In this document: piece after piece, positions 10,464-19,052 of the stretch
Numbering within the stretch: the first letter of the stretch is position 1
Layout: each line of letters begins with the position of its first letter
Assembly: GCF_027107535.1 (NCBI RefSeq)
Contig: NZ_CP114283.1
Coordinates: 496,001-560,000 of the forward strand
Reading direction: 5' to 3'
Origin: Streptomyces aurantiacus
GTDB lineage: Bacteria > Actinomycetota > Actinomycetes > Streptomycetales > Streptomycetaceae
Length of the DNA: 64,000 nt
The notes under the pieces: generated by a model
Seen by the model: the letters and a program-made list of their open reading frames with translations, nothing else
The model's database searches: none
What the model was told of the DNA's origin: nothing
Program-made: the position numbers and the translations under genes

Positions 10464-11114
10464 CTACTGCTCGGTCGGCGCCGCGGTCTCGCCGCCCACC
10501 ACCTTGCTGTAGTCGTTGTGCGTCCTGGCCCGTTCCGTGAAGCGGGTCGTCATCCAGTGGTACGTGATCACTTCCTCGCCGGACGGATACGTCACCGGGT
10601 CGTCCTTCTCGTACACCTGCTGGGTGACCACCAGGTCGCCCCGGTCGATCTCCGCGTAGACGGGCGGCTCCTCGGCCCGGAAGACGTTCCGGTAGACGTC
10701 GTCCTCCTCGCGGTACACGTACGAGCCCACGCCGACCGCGTCACCGCAGGTCATCACGTTGATAACGACGTCCTGGGCGGATCCGCCGGTGAGGTCGCCG
10801 TACGACACGTCGACCGGGTACTCGTCACCGACGCACGGTTTCAGGTCGCGCTTGACCGCCGAGCTGACGCCGGGGTCGGCCTTGACGAGCCGGACCGCGT
10901 TCACCCGGTCGGGAGTTGCCGAGGCCGGGACGGACGGGATCGAGACGCTTCCGGCGGCCGAGTCGCTCAGGGCCGGACCCTCGTCCCGGGCGCCGGTGCC
11001 GCCCGTACCGCAGGCGGACACGAAAAGGCCGAGGGCGGTGATCACGGCCACTGCCGTGATCACCGCCGTCCGGGCCTCGGGTGCCCGGGAGCCCTCAGTG
11101 TCTAGGCCGCGCAA
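10464..11114 (-). CDS. cseA: Lipoprotein CseA, negative modulator of the SigE system
   Basis: A 216-residue lipoprotein. A hydrophobic segment (AVITAVAVITALGLFVSAC) ends in a lipobox with Cys near residue 35, and a Gly/Thr-rich linker follows. The rest is extracytoplasmic with no enzyme motif. The start is a TTG at 11114 that overlaps the end of sigE by 13 bp, implying translational coupling. In S. coelicolor loss of CseA raises sigE expression, so it damps signalling, presumably through CseC. The stem-loop at 11034-11067 lies inside its first 27 codons, so most cseABC mRNA may be lost by termination before the gene is read. Confidence 0.92.
   Translation of the reverse strand: MRGLDTEGSRAPEARTAVITAVAVITALGLFVSACGTGGTGARDEGPALSDSAAGSVSIPSVPASATPDRVNAVRLVKADPGVSSAVKRDLKPCVGDEYPVDVSYGDLTGGSAQDVVINVMTCGDAVGVGSYVYREEDDVYRNVFRAEEPPVYAEIDRGDLVVTQQVYEKDDPVTYPSGEEVITYHWMTTRFTERARTHNDYSKVVGGETAAPTEQ
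11023..11067 (-). terminator. Intrinsic-terminator-like hairpin just after sigE, inside cseA
   Basis: Perfect 15-bp arms at 11034-11048 and 11053-11067 (ggcggtgatcacggc and its complement) flank a 4-nt loop. On the minus strand a T4 run follows within 10 nt (11026-11023). It starts 35 nt after the sigE stop codon. In S. coelicolor most sigE transcripts are reported to end just downstream of sigE, with a minority reading into cseABC; this hairpin is in the right place to do that. Confidence 0.78.
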
Positions 11115-11659
11115 CGCTCCCGCTCCTCACGCTCCGGCGCGTGTACGCCGAGCTCGCCGTTCTCGTCACTGGACCGGCGCTCCAGCTCCTCGCGGAGCCG
11201 GGCCAGCGCCCGGTGCAGTGTGCTCTTGACCGTGCCGGCCGACATGCCGAGGGCGGCGGCCGTCTCCTCCGTGGACATCTGCTCCCAGTGTCGCAGCACG
11301 ACGACGCTGCGCTGCTTGGGAGCGAGCACCTTCAGGATGTCCATCAGGAGCGCGCGGTCGGCGTGCTGCTCGGTGGAGTCCTCCACGCTCGCGTCCGGGA
11401 GCTGCTCGGTGGGGACCTCCTCCAGCTTGCGGGCCCGCCACCACTCCGTACGCGTGTTGATCATGACGCGGCGCAGGTAGGCGTCGGCGAGACGCTTGTC
11501 CGCTATGCCGTCCCAGCGGCCGTACGTCCGCACCAGCGCGGTCTGCAGGAGGTCCTGCGCGTCGACGGGGTCGGGGACCAGGCGGCGTGCGCTGCGCAGC
11601 AGCGCGTCCTGCCGGGTACGTACGTACTCTTCGAACTCGAGCACCTCGCCGTGCGCCAT
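11102..11659 (-). CDS. sigE: ECF RNA polymerase sigma factor SigE
   Basis: A 185-residue extracytoplasmic-function sigma factor. Region 2 is at residues 10-80 (FEEYVRTRQDALLRSARRL, then DAQDLLQTALVRTYGRW). Region 4 is at 115-170 (LAPKQRSVVVLRHWEQMSTEE, ALGMSAGTVKSTLHRALARL). The sequence is recognisably that of Streptomyces SigE, which directs transcription of cell-wall genes under envelope stress. No anti-sigma gene is adjacent, as expected, because control is at the promoter through CseBC. The ATG has ggagg 9 nt upstream. The gene overlaps cseA by 13 bp. Confidence 0.97.
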   Translation of the reverse strand: MAHGEVLEFEEYVRTRQDALLRSARRLVPDPVDAQDLLQTALVRTYGRWDGIADKRLADAYLRRVMINTRTEWWRARKLEEVPTEQLPDASVEDSTEQHADRALLMDILKVLAPKQRSVVVLRHWEQMSTEETAAALGMSAGTVKSTLHRALARLREELERRSSDENGELGVHAPEREERERCAA

Positions 11660-11743
11660 TCCAACCGCCTCCGTCCCCGTTCCGACCTGTGTGCTGCCGG
11701 TTGTCCGTTGCCTGCCGTGCCGCTGTTCCGCGGTACGGCACCG

Positions 11744-11773
11744 AAGTTACGGACGTGTTGTCACGGGGTTGTC
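11744..11773 (-). promoter_or_regulatory. Candidate sigE promoter with CseB direct repeat
   Basis: On the minus strand two copies of gacaac (11773-11768 and 11762-11757) are spaced exactly 11 bp apart, directly upstream of a -10-like taactt (11749-11744). The repeat occupies the -35 position and there is no -35 consensus. That is the usual arrangement at promoters activated by OmpR-family regulators. The implied 5' leader is about 75-80 nt. Confidence 0.55.
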
Positions 11774-11916
11774 CGAGCGAGCCTGCGGGGAGCGCTCGGC
11801 TGTCCGTCGGTTGTGTAACGGAAGTAGGGCCTGGGTAAAGCGAGGCGGCGACTGGGGTGGTTACGCGGCGATTTGCCCGCCGGGGAGCTGTTACCGGGCT
11901 CGGTGGAAGCTGTGGG

Positions 11917-12846
11917 TCAGCTCTGCGGGAGCCGGTACAGACCGCCGACGAGCGGCTCGACCAGTCCGTCGGCGACCAGCCCGTCCAGGGCGCGGGCCCG
12001 CTGCACGGGCTCCTCCCAGACACGGTCGAGGGCCGACTGCGGCACGGGGTTGACGGCCTCGCGCAGTACGGCGAGCAGCCGGCCGCGCACCTGACGGTCC
12101 GTGCCCGCGTAGGTCTGGCCGCGCCGCGGCGGACCGTCGTGGGCGGGCTTGCCGGCCAGCCGCCAGGTGCACAGGGCCGCGATCGGGCACCGCGCACACG
12201 TCTCGTTCTTCGCCGTGCAGACGAGCGCGCCGAGCTCCATGGACGCGGCGGCCCAGAGCGAGGCCGTGCGCTCGTCGTCGGGCAGCAGGGTGCGGGCGAG
12301 CCTGCGTTCGGCGGCGGTCGTGGCGTTCGGCGGGTACTGGACGCCGGTGACGGCCCGCGCGAACACCCGCCGCACGTTCGTGTCGAGGACGGCGTGCCGC
12401 TGCCCGTACGCGAAGGAGGCCACCGCGGCCGCCGTGTACTCGCCGATGCCGGGCAGCGCGAGCAACTGCGCGTGCTCCGTGGGTACGTCGCCGCCGTGCC
12501 GCTCCGTTATGGCGACCGCCGCGCCGTGCAGACGCAGCGCACGCCGGGGGTAGCCGAGCCGGCCCCAGGCGCGGACGGCCTCGCCCGGCGCGTCGGCGGC
12601 GAGATCGGCGGGCCTCGGCCAGCGGGCGAGCCACTGCTCGTACACCGGAAGCACCCGGCTCACCGGTGTCTGCTGCAACATGAACTCGCTGACCATCACC
12701 CCCCACGGCCCCGCGTCGGCCCGCCGCCACGGCAGGTCGCGCGCGTTCTCCTCGAACCAGTCGATGACAGGGGCGTGCAGGTCGTCGCCGACGGTCTCGA
12801 GCGTGTCGGCCTGGGCGCGGGATGAGGGCTTCGTGGGAGCAGTCAT
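11917..12846 (-). CDS. mutY: A/G-specific adenine glycosylase MutY
   Basis: A 309-residue base-excision repair enzyme that removes adenine mispaired with 8-oxoguanine. MLQQTPVSRVLP and the helix-hairpin-helix LPGIGEYTAAAVASF are followed by the catalytic-Asp region AVLDTNVRRV near residue 136. The [4Fe-4S] ligands are Cys-x6-Cys-x2-Cys-x5-Cys in VCTAKNETCARCPIAALC. The protein ends soon after a short helical tail and lacks the Nudix-like C-terminal domain of E. coli MutY, as usual in actinobacteria. The ATG at 12846 was chosen because upstream codons give proline/arginine-rich nonsense. It lies upstream of sigE on the same strand. Confidence 0.95.
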   Translation of the reverse strand: MTAPTKPSSRAQADTLETVGDDLHAPVIDWFEENARDLPWRRADAGPWGVMVSEFMLQQTPVSRVLPVYEQWLARWPRPADLAADAPGEAVRAWGRLGYPRRALRLHGAAVAITERHGGDVPTEHAQLLALPGIGEYTAAAVASFAYGQRHAVLDTNVRRVFARAVTGVQYPPNATTAAERRLARTLLPDDERTASLWAAASMELGALVCTAKNETCARCPIAALCTWRLAGKPAHDGPPRRGQTYAGTDRQVRGRLLAVLREAVNPVPQSALDRVWEEPVQRARALDGLVADGLVEPLVGGLYRLPQS

Positions 12847-12935
12847 GGCAGTTCCGATCCTGCCACGGCCTCCGGCGGTTTGCCGGGGTCGGGGGCGTTG
12901 TGTTGTGTTCTGGGCGTGGGTCGGCGGGGCGCGCG

Positions 12936-12954
12936 GCGCAGTTCCCCGCGCCCC
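12936..12954. repeat. Intergenic repeat core, inverted copy
   Basis: gcgcagttccccgcgcccc is the exact reverse complement of the core at 14052-14070. It lies between mutY and the next gene. Confidence 0.7.
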
Positions 12955-13084
12955 CGCGGTGATGGGGCGCACCCGGCGGACGACAGCGGCCCGAGGCCCT
13001 TCCAGGATGATGATCGGAAAAAGTTGAGGTCCTGGGCGGCGGGTGAGGACAGCGAACTCCCCGATTTCTCGTACAGTTTGCGCC

Positions 13085-13906
13085 GTGGGATCTCTGCGCA
13101 ATCCGGTCGGGCCGCTTCCCTCCTCCATCTACTGGCGACGGAGGGCCATTCTCGCGTCCATGTTCGCGGTGTTGGCACTGTTGATCACGTGGGTGGTCAC
13201 CTCCGGAGGCGGAGGCGGCAACAGGAACGACGCCGACGGGGGCAACGGCAAGAACCCCACGGCCTCGATCACACCCGGCCCCTCCGGGTCCGACCCCGCG
13301 ATCAGTCAAGCCCCGGGCGGGCGTGACGAGTCGAGCGGTGGCGGCGACGGTTCCGGGGAGTCCGGCGGGTCGGCGGGCTCCGGAGGCTCGGGCGGTTCCG
13401 GGTCGGGCAGTTCGGCCTCGGGCGGTGCCGGTTCCGGTGGCGGCGGGGACGACGGCGAGGGCGGTGGCGGCTCGGGGGACACGGTTCCGGCCGGGTCCAG
13501 CCTGCCCAACTGCACGGCGGGGTCCGTGAAGCTGACGCTGCGCAGCGTCAGCAACTCGTACACACCCGACGAGAAGCCCACCTTCGAACTGATCGCCAGG
13601 AACTCCTCCAGCAGCGACTGCAAGCTCGACCTCGGCCCGAAGAACGCCGTCCTGACGATCACTCAGGCGGAGAGCGACGACGAGATCTGGTCCTCGGCCG
13701 ACTGTCCCACGAGTGCCGCGAGCATTCTCTTCCGCGTCCCGGCGGAGAACCGCGTCACCCGCACCGTCGAATGGAACCGCAAGGCGAGCGCCCCCCAGTG
13801 CGCGACCCCACCGGCACTGACGGCGACTCCCGGCACGTACCTGGTAGAAGCCAAAACCCCGGGCCTCCCCAAGTCCCAGACATCCTTCGTCCTGAAAAAG
13901 GACTGA
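13085..13906 (+). CDS. Membrane-anchored protein with Gly/Ser linker and C-terminal beta domain
   Basis: A 273-residue protein of no known function. One N-terminal hydrophobic helix (ILASMFAVLALLITWVVTSG) sits at residues 20-40 after WRRR, giving an N-in anchor. About 100 residues of Gly/Ser-rich linker follow. The C-terminal 130 residues form a beta-rich extracytoplasmic domain with three Cys (SLPNCTAGSVKL, SDCKLDLGPK, WSSADCPTS) and a fourth near the end (APQCATPP). The layout resembles Streptomyces surface proteins of the DUF4232 type, but the match is not certain. The start is a GTG with no ribosome-binding site; tacagt lies 7 nt before it, suggesting a leaderless mRNA. A GTG at 13043 is an alternative start. 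Confidence 0.8.
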   Translation: MGSLRNPVGPLPSSIYWRRRAILASMFAVLALLITWVVTSGGGGGNRNDADGGNGKNPTASITPGPSGSDPAISQAPGGRDESSGGGDGSGESGGSAGSGGSGGSGSGSSASGGAGSGGGGDDGEGGGGSGDTVPAGSSLPNCTAGSVKLTLRSVSNSYTPDEKPTFELIARNSSSSDCKLDLGPKNAVLTITQAESDDEIWSSADCPTSAASILFRVPAENRVTRTVEWNRKASAPQCATPPALTATPGTYLVEAKTPGLPKSQTSFVLKKD

Positions 13907-13952
13907 CACCTCAGCCGGAACAAGCCCTTCCACGAAGAGGGGCGAGGCCCGG

Positions 13953-14079
13953 CTGGCGCCATCAGGCGCCCTTCAGGGGCGCGAGGAACTGCGCGACAAG
14001 CCCCCACGGGGGTCACCGGCTCAACCACCTGGCGCCGTCAGGCGCCTTTGAGGGGCGCGGGGAACTGCGCGACCAGCCC
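13953..14079. repeat. Two tandem copies of a dispersed Streptomyces intergenic repeat
   Basis: Copy A (13953-14001) and copy B (14029-14079) both read ctggcgcc, then tcaggcgcc, then ggggcgcg(a/g)ggaactgcgcga. The second core (14052-14070) matches the inverted copy at 12936-12954 exactly. The repeats sit between the convergent 13085-13906 gene and disA. Confidence 0.8.
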
Positions 14080-14181
14080 TCACGGACCGGCACCGGAAAA
14101 CAACGCGCCCCACCCTCGGCGAGGGCACGGGCCACCCACACAACTCGCCTCAGCCCAAAACCCCGCCAAACCGCCGGACGG

Positions 14182-15306
14182 CTACACGTAGCGCTCGAGA
14201 ATCGAGGACTCCGCCAACCGCGAAAGCCCCTCCCGCACACTCCGCGCCCGAGCCTCCCCGACCCCGTCCACGGTCTGCAGATCGTCCACGCTGGCAGCGA
14301 GAAGCTTCTGCAGCCCCCCGAAGTGCTCGACCAGCCGGTCGATGATCGCGCCGGGCAGCCGCGGCACCTTGGCCAGCAGCCGGAACCCGCGGGGCGACAC
14401 CGCGGAGTCGAGCGCCTCGGGCGACCCGGTGTAGCCCAGTGCCCGCGCCACCGTGGGCATTTCGAGCAGCTCGGCGTGAGCGAGCGCGTCGAGCTCGAAC
14501 AGCGCCTCGTCGACCGTGCGGGAGCGCTTCGCGGTCGGTTCGGGCACGTAGTCCCGCACCACGAGCGACCGCTCGGGCTCGACCCCGGCGATCAACTCGT
14601 CCAGCTGCAGCGCGAGCAGCCGCCCGTCCGTGCCCAACTCGACCACGTACTCGGCGATCTCGGTCGCGATCCGCCGCACCATCTCCAGCCGCTGGGCCAC
14701 CGCTGACACGTCCCGGACGGTGACCAGGTCCTCGATCTCCAGCGCGGACAGCGTGCCCGCGACCTCGTCGAGACGGAGCTTGTACCGCTCCAGCGTGGCC
14801 AGCGCCTGGTTGGCACGGGAGAGGATCGCGGCCGAGTCCTCCAGGACCCGCCGCTGCCCGTCCACGTACAGCGCGATCAGACGCATGGACTGGGAGACGG
14901 AGACGACGGGGAAGCCGACCTGCTTGCTCACCCGGTCCGCCGTGCGGTGACGGGTGCCCGTCTCCTCGGTGGGGATGGTCGGGTCGGGGACCAGCTGCAC
15001 GCCGGCCCGCAAGATCTTGGTGATGTCCTTGTCGACGATGATGCCGCCGTCGAGCTTGCACAGCTCGCGCAGCCGGGTCGCCGTGAACTCGACGTCCAGC
15101 ACGAAACCGCCGCTGCACATGGCCTCGACGTTCTTGTCCCAGCCGAGCACGATGAGCCCGCCGGTGTTGCCGCGGAGGATCCGCTCCAGGCCGTCACGCA
15201 GCCCGGTACCGGGTGCCACGGCGCTCAGGGAGGTACGCATCAGACCATCGGCACCGGAACTCCCGCCGGACTTGCCGGGAACTGCTGCCCGGTCGTTGGC
15301 TGCCAC
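14182..15306 (-). CDS. disA: DNA integrity scanning diadenylate cyclase DisA
   Basis: A 374-residue protein that makes c-di-AMP from two ATP and scans DNA for branched structures. The DAC domain occupies about residues 25-165, with [10 protein letters not shown] near residue 86 (DGG where Bacillus subtilis has DGA) and GTRHRTADR near residue 118 (the RHR motif). A helical linker follows. The C-terminus carries helix-hairpin-helix motifs ([17 protein letters not shown] and [14 protein letters not shown]). The GTG start has ggaggag upstream. It is 70 bp downstream of radA on the same strand, as in many Gram-positive genomes, so the two are probably co-transcribed. Confidence 0.96.
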   Translation of the reverse strand: MAANDRAAVPGKSGGSSGADGLMRTSLSAVAPGTGLRDGLERILRGNTGGLIVLGWDKNVEAMCSGGFVLDVEFTATRLRELCKLDGGIIVDKDITKILRAGVQLVPDPTIPTEETGTRHRTADRVSKQVGFPVVSVSQSMRLIALYVDGQRRVLEDSAAILSRANQALATLERYKLRLDEVAGTLSALEIEDLVTVRDVSAVAQRLEMVRRIATEIAEYVVELGTDGRLLALQLDELIAGVEPERSLVVRDYVPEPTAKRSRTVDEALFELDALAHAELLEMPTVARALGYTGSPEALDSAVSPRGFRLLAKVPRLPGAIIDRLVEHFGGLQKLLAASVDDLQTVDGVGEARARSVREGLSRLAESSILERYV

Positions 15307-15376
15307 TGCACTCCTCCGGTCGCAGGCTTCTGGGGGCGCCCTCGGTTCGTACGGACGGGCGAGACCTGGGCAAAGT

Positions 15377-16786
15377 CTACCGGCGCTCTTCGTCCTCCCG
15401 TGGGGCGTCTCGCCGACGCGACCTCGGGAGGACCCGCAGCGCGTCTCCCATGTCGGCGACTTCCAGGACCTTCATACCGGCGGGGATCTTGCCCGGGTCG
15501 CCCGGAACGAGGGCGTGGGTGAAGCCCAGACGGTGTGCTTCGGCGAGCCTGCGCTGCACCCCCGTGACCCGTCTGACCTCGCCCGCGAGGCCCACTTCAC
15601 CGATCGCGACGAGGTTCTTGGGGAGCGGGGTGTCGCTCGCCGCGCTGGCCAGGGCGAGCGCGACCGCGAGGTCCGCGGCGGGCTCGGAGAGCTTCACGCC
15701 GCCGACCGTCGCCGTGTAGATGTCCCGCTTTCCGAGCGCGCTGATCCGGCCTCGCTGTTCGAGGACGGCGAGCATCATCTGGACCCGGGAGGTCTCCAGG
15801 CCGGACGTCGTACGCCTCGGGGTGGGGATCTGGGTGTCCACGGTGAGCGCCTGGACCTCGGCGACCAGGGGGCGGCGGCCTTCGAGGGTGACGGTCAGAC
15901 AGGTGCCGGGGACGGGCTCCGCCCGGCGGGTGAGGAACAGACCGCTCGGGTCGGTCAGACCCGTGATGCCCTCGTCGTGCAGCTCGAAGCAGCCGACCTC
16001 GTCCGTCGTCCCGTAACGGTTCTTGACGCCCCGCACGAGTCGCAGGCGCGCGTGCCGGTCGCCCTCGAAGCTCAGGACGACGTCCACGAGGTGCTCCAGG
16101 AGACGCGGGCCGGCGATGGCCCCGTCCTTGGTGACGTGACCGACCAGGAGGGTGGACATGCCGCGCTCCTTGGAGGCGCGGATCAGGGCTCCGGCCACCT
16201 CGCGGACCTGGGACATGCCTCCGGGGGCGCCGTCGATCTCCGGAGAGGCCACGGTCTGTACGGAGTCGACGATGAGCAGGGACGGCTTCACCGCGTCCAG
16301 ATGACCGAGGACCGCGGACAGATCGGTCTCCGCCGCCAGGAACAGGTTGTCGTCGATCGCCTTGATGCGGTCGGCGCGCAGGCGGACCTGGCTGGCCGAC
16401 TCCTCGCCCGTGATGTAGAGCGTGCGGTGCTCGTCGCTCGCCGCCTTGGCCGCCACGTCCAGCAGCAGGGTGGACTTGCCGACGCCCGGCTCGCCCGCCA
16501 CGAGCACCACCGCGCCCGGCACGAGGCCGCCGCCGAGCACCCGGTCCAGCTCGGGCACACCGGTCGAGCGGGCGGTCGCCTGCCGGCCGTCGACCTGGCC
16601 GATGGGCAACGCGTTCGTGGTGACGCGGCCGGGGGCCGTCGTACGCACGGCGGGCGCGCCGTACTCCTCGACCGTCCCCCAGGCCTGGCACTCGGAGCAG
16701 CGGCCGAGCCACTTGGCCGTCTGCCAGCCGCATTCGGTGCAGCGGTAGGACGGCCGGTCCTTCGCGGTCTTCGTACGGGCAGCCAT
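15377..16786 (-). CDS. radA: DNA recombination/repair protein RadA
   Basis: A 469-residue RecA-related helicase that drives branch migration. An N-terminal C4 zinc finger ([20 protein letters not shown]) spans residues 14-33. The ATPase core has Walker [10 protein letters not shown] near residue 105 and the RadA-specific KNRYG motif. The C-terminus is a Lon-protease-like domain ([19 protein letters not shown]). The ATG at 16786 lacks a ribosome-binding site but has tacggt 7 nt upstream on the minus strand, so it may be leaderless. It is divergent from the sigma/anti-sigma fusion gene and upstream of disA. Confidence 0.96.
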   Translation of the reverse strand: MAARTKTAKDRPSYRCTECGWQTAKWLGRCSECQAWGTVEEYGAPAVRTTAPGRVTTNALPIGQVDGRQATARSTGVPELDRVLGGGLVPGAVVLVAGEPGVGKSTLLLDVAAKAASDEHRTLYITGEESASQVRLRADRIKAIDDNLFLAAETDLSAVLGHLDAVKPSLLIVDSVQTVASPEIDGAPGGMSQVREVAGALIRASKERGMSTLLVGHVTKDGAIAGPRLLEHLVDVVLSFEGDRHARLRLVRGVKNRYGTTDEVGCFELHDEGITGLTDPSGLFLTRRAEPVPGTCLTVTLEGRRPLVAEVQALTVDTQIPTPRRTTSGLETSRVQMMLAVLEQRGRISALGKRDIYTATVGGVKLSEPAADLAVALALASAASDTPLPKNLVAIGEVGLAGEVRRVTGVQRRLAEAHRLGFTHALVPGDPGKIPAGMKVLEVADMGDALRVLPRSRRRDAPREDEERR

Positions 16787-17005
16787 GACACGAACCGTAA
16801 CCGGCACCACCGACAGTGCGGTGACGGCCTGTTCGCCGCGCGATGCCGATATCCGGGCACCCTTCGCAAACCGGCCACGACTCGTCAGGAACACGCCATG
16901 GAATTCGGGGTTCCTGTCCTCTTATGAGGGATCGTTTCACCCGTACGGATTAAATGTGCGCAAGCAGGAAGAAGGGGCCACTGTCAGGCCCCTACGGTCG
17001 CACGG

Positions 17006-18943
17006 GTGATGAGCAGCAGTCCGGAGACCTCCCCGCACACCACCGGCGCACACCGGGCGCACCGTGCAGCGCGTGACCGGGCGGCGGCGCGCACGCTGGC
17101 GCAGCGCCCACCCGCGCGCTACGAGCCATATCTGGATGGCCTGTTCACGTACTGCCTCTCGGTGCTGTGCGACCACGACACGGCGACCGCCGCTCTCGGG
17201 GACGTCCTCGCCCTGGCCGAGCGGCGCGGCCAGCGCGGCCCGGAGGCGTCCGACGACCGCCGGGCCTGGCTCTACGCGCTCGCCCGTTGGTCCTGCCTGC
17301 GCAAGCTCGCCGAGGCCAAGCAGAAACGTCATGGCGCCCACGCCTCGGGCCGCTCCGAGGCCGGCCCACGCACCCCGGGCCGCCCTCAGGGCAGGGAGGT
17401 GCCCGGCCGTCCCTCGGGCTCGGACGCCCCGGGCCGTTCCACGGGCGCGGACGCTTCGGGCCGTTCCTCCGCCCCGCGCGCGGAGGGCCAGGCCAAGGTC
17501 GTCCACGCCGCCCGTCGCGCCCCCACCACGGCGCCGGACCGCTCCCCGGACCGCTCCCCGGACCGCACCGCCGACCTCCTCGCCGCCGCGGAGGAGGACC
17601 GCCGCCGTCGCGAACTGGCCCTGCTGGCCTGGCCGGAGGCCGCCGGGACGACGCCCGAGCAGCGTGAGGCGCTCGAACTCGCCGTCCGTCACCAGCTTGC
17701 CGCGCACGAGGTCGCCGCCGTCCTCGGCATGGATCCGGCCGCCGCCCGGGAACTCCTCGCGGCGGCCGCCTGCGAGGTCGAGCGCACGCGCGCGGCCCTC
17801 GCCGTCGTCGAAACCGGTACCTGTCCGGGTGTCACGCGCCTCACGGGCGACAACCACCTCGTCCTCAGCACGGCCCTGCGCCGTGAACTGGTCCGGCACG
17901 TCGACGACTGCCCGCGCTGCCGCCGGACCGCCGAGCGCGCGGTCCCGGGCTCCTGGCCCGGCACCAGCGTCACGCCCGCCGCGCTGCCCGTGCTCGAAGC
18001 CCCGCGCGCGGCCCTCCACATGGCGATGACGCACCTCCCGCGCGCGCGGGGCGGCGGTCCGCGCTTCGACCGGCGCGGCTTCCCGATGGACCCCAAGGAC
18101 CACGCGGCCCGCCGGGACCGCCTCCGCGCCCGTGCCGTCACGACCACGGTCGTCGCCACCGTCGTGGCGGCTCCCGTACTCGCCCTGTGGGCGGCCTACC
18201 GCGGCGCGCCCCTCATCGGCGAGGGCGCCGACGGCCGGTCGGTCACCGCGAGCGAGGCGCACGACTCCGAGGGGTTCGGGGACGAGGCCCCCGGCTACGA
18301 GAACGCGGGCAACGCCAGTACGAGGCCCGACGCCCGCTTCACCCCGCGCAGCGGCTCGCCCGATGTCTCCGTGGAGGTCATCAGCGTGGCCCCGGGGCGG
18401 CAGGACCACGGCCTGGCCGTTGCGGCCGACTCCAGCGGCGACACGACCCTCATCACCCTCAGGGCGACCGGCGACGCACCGGTCCACTGGTCCGCGCGCA
18501 CCGGAGCGTCCTGGCTCTACCTGAGCCGGTCGTCGGGAACGCTGGAACCGGGGGAGTCGTTGACGATCAAGGTGTACGTCGATCATCTCCGCGAGCCGAT
18601 CGGCCTCTGGAGCGCACGGGTGTCGATCGCACCCGCGGGCGCGGTGGTCACGATCGACGGCTACGGCACCGCGGGCCCGAGCCCGACACACCCCGGGCCC
18701 CGCCCGGACCCGCCGACGCCGACCGACCCCGGTCCGACAGACCCGGGCCCGGGGCCCGACCCCGAGCCCACGCCGAGCGAACCGACGCCCTCGGACCCAG
18801 GGCCGGAGCCGACGCCCAGCGAGCCGACCCCGTCCGATCCGGAGCCGGAGCCCCCGCCGGGCTCCTCCGGAAGTCCCACGCCGCCGCCCGGTGACAGCGC
18901 GGCCCCGAGCGACAGCGGGGCCCCGAGCCCGTCGGGCGGCTGA
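17006..18943 (+). CDS. Membrane protein with sigma-like, anti-sigma-like and BACON-like domains
   Basis: A 645-residue multidomain protein. Residues 35-95 resemble ECF sigma region 2 (RYEPYLDGLFTYCLSVLCDH, RRAWLYALARWSCLRKLAEA). A Gly/Ser/Arg low-complexity stretch follows to about 185. Residues 195-265 resemble a sigma region 4 helix-turn-helix (PEQREALELAVRHQLAAHEV, LGMDPAAARELLAAA). Near residues 295-312 LVRHVDDCPRCRRTAERA has the H-x3-C-x2-C pattern of zinc-binding anti-sigma domains. One membrane helix (TTTVVATVVAAPVLALWAAY) is at 377-397. Outside, residues 450-553 look like a BACON/Ig-type beta domain (SWLYLSRSSGTLEPGESLTI), and the tail is Pro/Ser/Asp/Glu-rich. The GTG at 17006 has tacggt 7 nt upstream and no ribosome-binding site. 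Function unknown; a membrane-tethered transcription regulator is an inference. Confidence 0.85.
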   Translation: MMSSSPETSPHTTGAHRAHRAARDRAAARTLAQRPPARYEPYLDGLFTYCLSVLCDHDTATAALGDVLALAERRGQRGPEASDDRRAWLYALARWSCLRKLAEAKQKRHGAHASGRSEAGPRTPGRPQGREVPGRPSGSDAPGRSTGADASGRSSAPRAEGQAKVVHAARRAPTTAPDRSPDRSPDRTADLLAAAEEDRRRRELALLAWPEAAGTTPEQREALELAVRHQLAAHEVAAVLGMDPAAARELLAAAACEVERTRAALAVVETGTCPGVTRLTGDNHLVLSTALRRELVRHVDDCPRCRRTAERAVPGSWPGTSVTPAALPVLEAPRAALHMAMTHLPRARGGGPRFDRRGFPMDPKDHAARRDRLRARAVTTTVVATVVAAPVLALWAAYRGAPLIGEGADGRSVTASEAHDSEGFGDEAPGYENAGNASTRPDARFTPRSGSPDVSVEVISVAPGRQDHGLAVAADSSGDTTLITLRATGDAPVHWSARTGASWLYLSRSSGTLEPGESLTIKVYVDHLREPIGLWSARVSIAPAGAVVTIDGYGTAGPSPTHPGPRPDPPTPTDPGPTDPGPGPDPEPTPSEPTPSDPGPEPTPSEPTPSDPEPEPPPGSSGSPTPPPGDSAAPSDSGAPSPSGG

Positions 18944-19052
18944 GCGCCTCGCAGTCCGTCGGGCGGCTGAGCGCCCGGCACGGGGTCTCACCTGCCGCCG
19001 CGGGTCGCGGGGGACCGGCCGCGGTTCACGCGCCCCAGCGGGACGTGCTGCG

